Part shown: piece by piece, positions 60,676 through 64,000 of the stretch
Layout: each line of letters opens with the position of its first letter
How positions within the stretch are numbered: the stretch's first letter is position 1
DNA from: Echiichthys vipera
Lineage: Eukaryota > Chordata > Actinopteri > Perciformes > Trachinidae
Direction of reading: 5' to 3'
Assembly (NCBI GenBank): GCA_963691815.1
Contig: OY829659.1
Span: forward strand, 14,474,179-14,538,178
Length of the DNA stretch: 64,000 nt
Translations under genes and position numbers: made by a program
Notes under the pieces: model-generated
Seen by the model: only the letters and a program-made list of their open reading frames with translations
Told to the model about the DNA's origin: nothing
Databases searched by the model: none

Positions 60676-61172
60676 AATCTCTTAAAACCACCTTGCTAGA
60701 TTGCAGAGAAGCACACTCCACTGTTGCATGCACATGTGAGATGGAGCACTGGGAACTTGCTCATAAAGAAAAAAAGTATAAAGTATGCTCTTAATGGGCT
60801 CTGTAATGCTTTCTGATCAGTATGATACTGTAGTGATGACAGAAAACACATGAAGTAGTGAGTAAGGAGGGAGACTTTGCTTCATCTCAGAGGTAGAGGT
60901 GCTGCCAGATTGTCTGTGTCCCCTGACAAATGCTAACTTGGGGTTTTGAAACAATAATTATTTATAATCTCTATGTCCCAGCACTCCTGCCTAGCTCTGA
61001 CCTCTCTGAATCTTTCATATGCCATGCCCTGCTCTGTGGTTTGTCAGGTAGGTAAAAACAATGTAGAGAGAGCTGGGGAGGTGCAAACTTATGGGAGACT
61101 GCTTGCGCTTGCTGGAGCCATCAGCGTTTTTCAACTCCTGTTTTAAAGAATTTTTTGTCCTGATAATAAACC
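60676..61172. other. Unique non-coding sequence
   Basis: No gene recognised. Confidence 0.45.
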
Positions 61173-61668
61173 TTAAAGTGGACCTATTATGCTTTGCTGT
61201 ATTTTCTGACCTATAAATGTTGTTATAATGTTTTATAGTCATGTTAAATAATACCAAAGTGTCAAATAATGAAGTATTTGCATTTAGATGTGAGCCCTGC
61301 CGACTGTCTGCGTTGGCTGTTTTCATCTTTGAACGCTAGGGTGTCAGTCACCATTAGTGATTTCTTCGAATTTATGGTATTTGTCAACGTAGAAGAAGCC
61401 GGACCTCCCTATTAGTTATTTTGCTACGCTCAAACTTGGAAGTTGTAAGTCAACCACTAATATTCTGTTTTGGTGTTTATTTTGAAGGTTAATCTGTTAA
61501 ACTGCTAACGTTAACTTTAACAGGTAAAACACAGAGGTGCTGCAGTAATGGACTATATCAGAAATATAATGTTTATTTTTTTTTTTAGATAAAGCATGTA
61601 GACCTATTGTAGCATACCCCAAAAATACAAATATGACCCTTAAATCTAGCATAATAGGGCCTCTTTAA
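61173..61668. mobile_element. TTAA-ended MITE, complete, 496 bp
   Basis: The left end TTAAAGTGGACCTATTATGC and right end (reverse complement TTAAAGAGGCCCTATTATGC) are inverted repeats matching at 19 of 21 positions including the next T. TTAA at both extremes is consistent with a TTAA target duplication of the piggyBac type, though it could also be part of the element. The interior has no transposase. I recall this as one of the commonest short elements of fish genomes. Confidence 0.82.
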
Positions 61669-62367
61669 GAAAGGGGGCTGGAATAACAGAACCATGTGGC
61701 TTCCAAAAAAGCAACACCATGGCATTTCACACAGTAAACCTCTAAATATGCCGAACTCCAACACCCTGGACTAGGGTTATGGGAGCCTATGTCATTTTAA
61801 AACTGCTAGCCGAGGTTGCTATCTGTTGTCGAAGTAGTAAGCTAAAAGGACAGCATATACACAAAAGTCAATCTGATTTGCCATAATATGGCTGAGTTAG
61901 CCTTATTAGACTTTAGAGGAGAGAGAGATTACTGATTGATTTCTTTTCATAGATATCTTGCAGCAGATGAAAGACTGGCCGAGTATGTGTGAAAGGCTCT
62001 AAACAGACCACTTTGAATTACTGTAAAAGGTAAAAGGGCACCATGTTTAGCCTCTTAAGTGCTTCACACTCCATCAGCCCTCATCTGGCCCCAGAAAATT
62101 GTAAGGACTTAGCTTCCTTCCCTGTCAATGGCTTCCTTAAAGCCGGGCCATAATTTACTTTAACTGTCACTGTAGATGTAATGGGATATTATTCATGCAG
62201 CAAGACAGGCAATAAAAATGGCAAGGATTTGAATGTACCTGTGTGACATATTTGAAGCAGAAATTAGAAAAAGAAGCGAATGAGAAACATGTCATCTCAC
62301 GCTTATGTTTATCTAAGTTACAGTGACGAACATTGATTTCAATGAAGAATTGAGTGGACAGGCTTAC
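61669..62367. other. Unique non-coding sequence
   Basis: No gene recognised. 62030-62170 looks compositionally like conserved non-coding sequence, but this cannot be tested here. Confidence 0.4.
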
Positions 62368-62394
62368 CTGTTTCACCTGCTGAGCAAGCAGCTG
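62368..62394 (-). other. Candidate 27-nt micro-exon
   Basis: On the minus strand CCTTTCCCAAAAG precedes a 27-nt segment encoding QLLAQQVKQ, followed by a good donor CAG|GTAAGC. The length is a multiple of three and the peptide would suit a glutamine-rich coiled coil. No neighbouring exons on the minus strand were recognised, and the acceptor tract is short. Confidence 0.2.
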
Positions 62395-62804
62395 CTTTTG
62401 GGAAAGGACATCTCATCATCTTAAGGTTGTTCAGCTTGTGTTTCTGCACATTCATTTCGGCATGAAGTTTGTGTGTACCACAGCAATAAAGTGTAGCTTA
62501 AGCACAAATGCCTCTGCATACCCCCTAAGACAAAGATGCTTGTTGGGAAATCACACAGCCACTGCTCCAAGTCACTTTCAGTTGTGCATGCTTTGAATGT
62601 GCCATTGAACGTATTTTCATCTTGGTTACCTTATCATTTTCTGTCTGAACTGGGATATGTGGTGGTTGTCCCAATGTTTTTTTTTTTTTTTTTATCTCAG
62701 CAGCTCTCAAGAAATGGTGCTCTACGTCATGGTTGTGCAAGGCAGACTATCCAGCTGTAGGTAAAATTGAAAGGCCAGAAGTGTCCTTAAAACTGCATGG
62801 TTTT
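62395..62804. other. Non-coding sequence with T17 run
   Basis: No gene recognised. A T homopolymer of about 17 bases lies at 62677-62693. Confidence 0.5.
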
Positions 62805-62912
62805 TTTATTGGTATTGATGGAGACATTACTTAGAGCATGACATTTCTACTCCGATACAATCTTTCACCATACGTCTCATTTGTGGCAGGAATCATATCT
62901 GCTCAGTGCTCT
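62805..62912 (-). repeat. 108-bp inverted duplicate, copy 2
   Basis: Reverse complement of 53398-53505 with one mismatch (a T in place of the G expected after GACATTACT). Flanks are unrelated. Confidence 0.97.
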
Positions 62913-64000
62913 ATGCAGTATCAAGATTCTAGAATAACACAGCATTCAAACCAGAGTCAGTATGCCTTTGAAAGCTGGTCTACTTTCACTTTGCACTTTC
63001 CCTTTTGTATTTTAACCTTGTCATGATCCTAGTCAATGTCCCTTGTGATGCTAAAAGTGACGTCTGGGGATACTATAGAAGGTTGTGTATGTAAATTCAT
63101 ATTGCTGTTGAGTGTTTCAAATGTCACATTTCAATGGTTTGAACAACAACAACAACAAAAAAACAGATACAATCTTGCTGCATGCCAGGATGATTTAGGT
63201 TAAGTGACTTTTTACACCAACATCTAACATATATATTGGGCAGAACTACCGAGTCAAAATATATTAGCCAGTTGAGCTGAAATAATATATGAAATATTAA
63301 TTAATGTATACCTTAACACTCAATACACTCCTGAAAATTTAATTAATACTCTGCTGATCAGTATTCATTTAGTGTTACTCAACTTTTCATCCAGTGCTGT
63401 GGAAAGGTCAACAGTAAGCTGCTTCTGTGAGTCAACAACCAGTTATACAATCTCCTCTGCTGGCTGGTCAAGCACTTTGTTTATTGTCTGCATACACTGG
63501 TCAGGGTCTCCCCATTCTTGTGTTTCAACAGTCTCTTGCCACATGGTCAATAAAAGTGACTGGCTGACTGAAGACTGAGTGCGGCATTCCCTTTGCATTT
63601 ATTACACTGTAGTTGGCATGCAGTCCATCCACGATATCTATCGTATATCTTCGTTATCTATGCAGTGCAGAGACAGTACATTAAATGGTTCAGACATTTT
63701 TCTTTTGGTGCATGTCATTTTAAAAGTAACATAAAGTAAAATTTGGTGCATTAAAATCCTTTTGATTTGAATTTTTTAATGAAACCCTTCATAAACTAGG
63801 TGTATACTGCAATGGAGCAGTTACTAAATTAACCTTTTTATCCTCTCTTGAAAATAAAATGAAATTTCAAAGCAGATTTTATAGCATTGTGTAAAAGACT
63901 CAAGAAGAGAGAGTGTGTTGCCCATATATCTTCAACTCGGTGTTTCAGAGTCGGAAATTAGACAAAGCATGTGGCATAAATCTTGGTACCTTCTATAGCA
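62913..64000. other. Unique non-coding sequence
   Basis: No gene recognised. Contains a short (AAC)n at about 63144-63157. The open frame 63372-63578 has no recognisable domain. Confidence 0.5.

Overview
The window looks like non-coding DNA from a ray-finned fish, probably a spiny-rayed (percomorph) teleost. The evidence is the AT-rich background, very long (CA)n, (AT)n, (CT)n and (GA)n microsatellites, tRNA-derived SINEs of types I know from percomorph genomes, degraded Tc1, hAT and LINE fragments, and many short TIR elements ending in TTAA or TTTAAAG. I find no bacterial-type gene organisation, no intact protein-coding gene, no rRNA and no functional tRNA gene. The short open frames (60-180 codons) scattered through it are the length expected by chance, run through microsatellites, or lie in transposon remains. 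The window is therefore either intergenic or inside a very large intron. Family names are from memory, without a database search.

Layout. 1-9.7 kb: mostly unique sequence with a purine-rich stretch, one SINE, two probable old repeats, a 26-bp duplication and a long (GT)n. 9.7-15.3 kb: antisense LINE reverse-transcriptase fragment, a complete non-autonomous hAT element with an imperfect 8-bp target duplication, and several teleost repeat ends. 15.3-28 kb: a repeat with three TTGTATnATATnATACAA palindromes, a large (TA)n block, a second SINE, a long MITE, a candidate exon at 23.5 kb and a broken Tc1 transposase. 28-34 kb: a CpG-rich island-like patch, a second hAT-type element (1.4 kb, near-perfect 8-bp target duplication) with nested repeats and a 14-bp minisatellite, and the 5' end of a LINE with an 18-bp perfect inverted repeat. 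34-50 kb: possible enhancer-like motif clusters, a three-copy tandem repeat with units of about 240-270 bp, a SINE head cut by another repeat, the 3' end of a histone H4 gene with a perfect histone stem-loop, and further repeats. 50-64 kb: MITEs, two inverted repeat pairs (one 107/108 identical over 9.4 kb), a 22-bp perfect hairpin inside a teleost repeat, large microsatellites, a TTAA-ended MITE and a possible 27-nt micro-exon.

There is no operon or pathway. What joins the features is transposition history: nested insertions, internal deletions, fragments carrying target duplications, and inverted duplicates. I do not see a convincing new multi-gene system. The items most worth checking are the 108-bp near-identical inverted duplicate, the histone H4 3' relic with an intact stem-loop, the hairpin element at 55.9 kb, the palindrome trio at 17.8 kb, the 3'-truncated LINE with its hairpin, and the candidate exons at 23.5, 45.7 and 62.4 kb.
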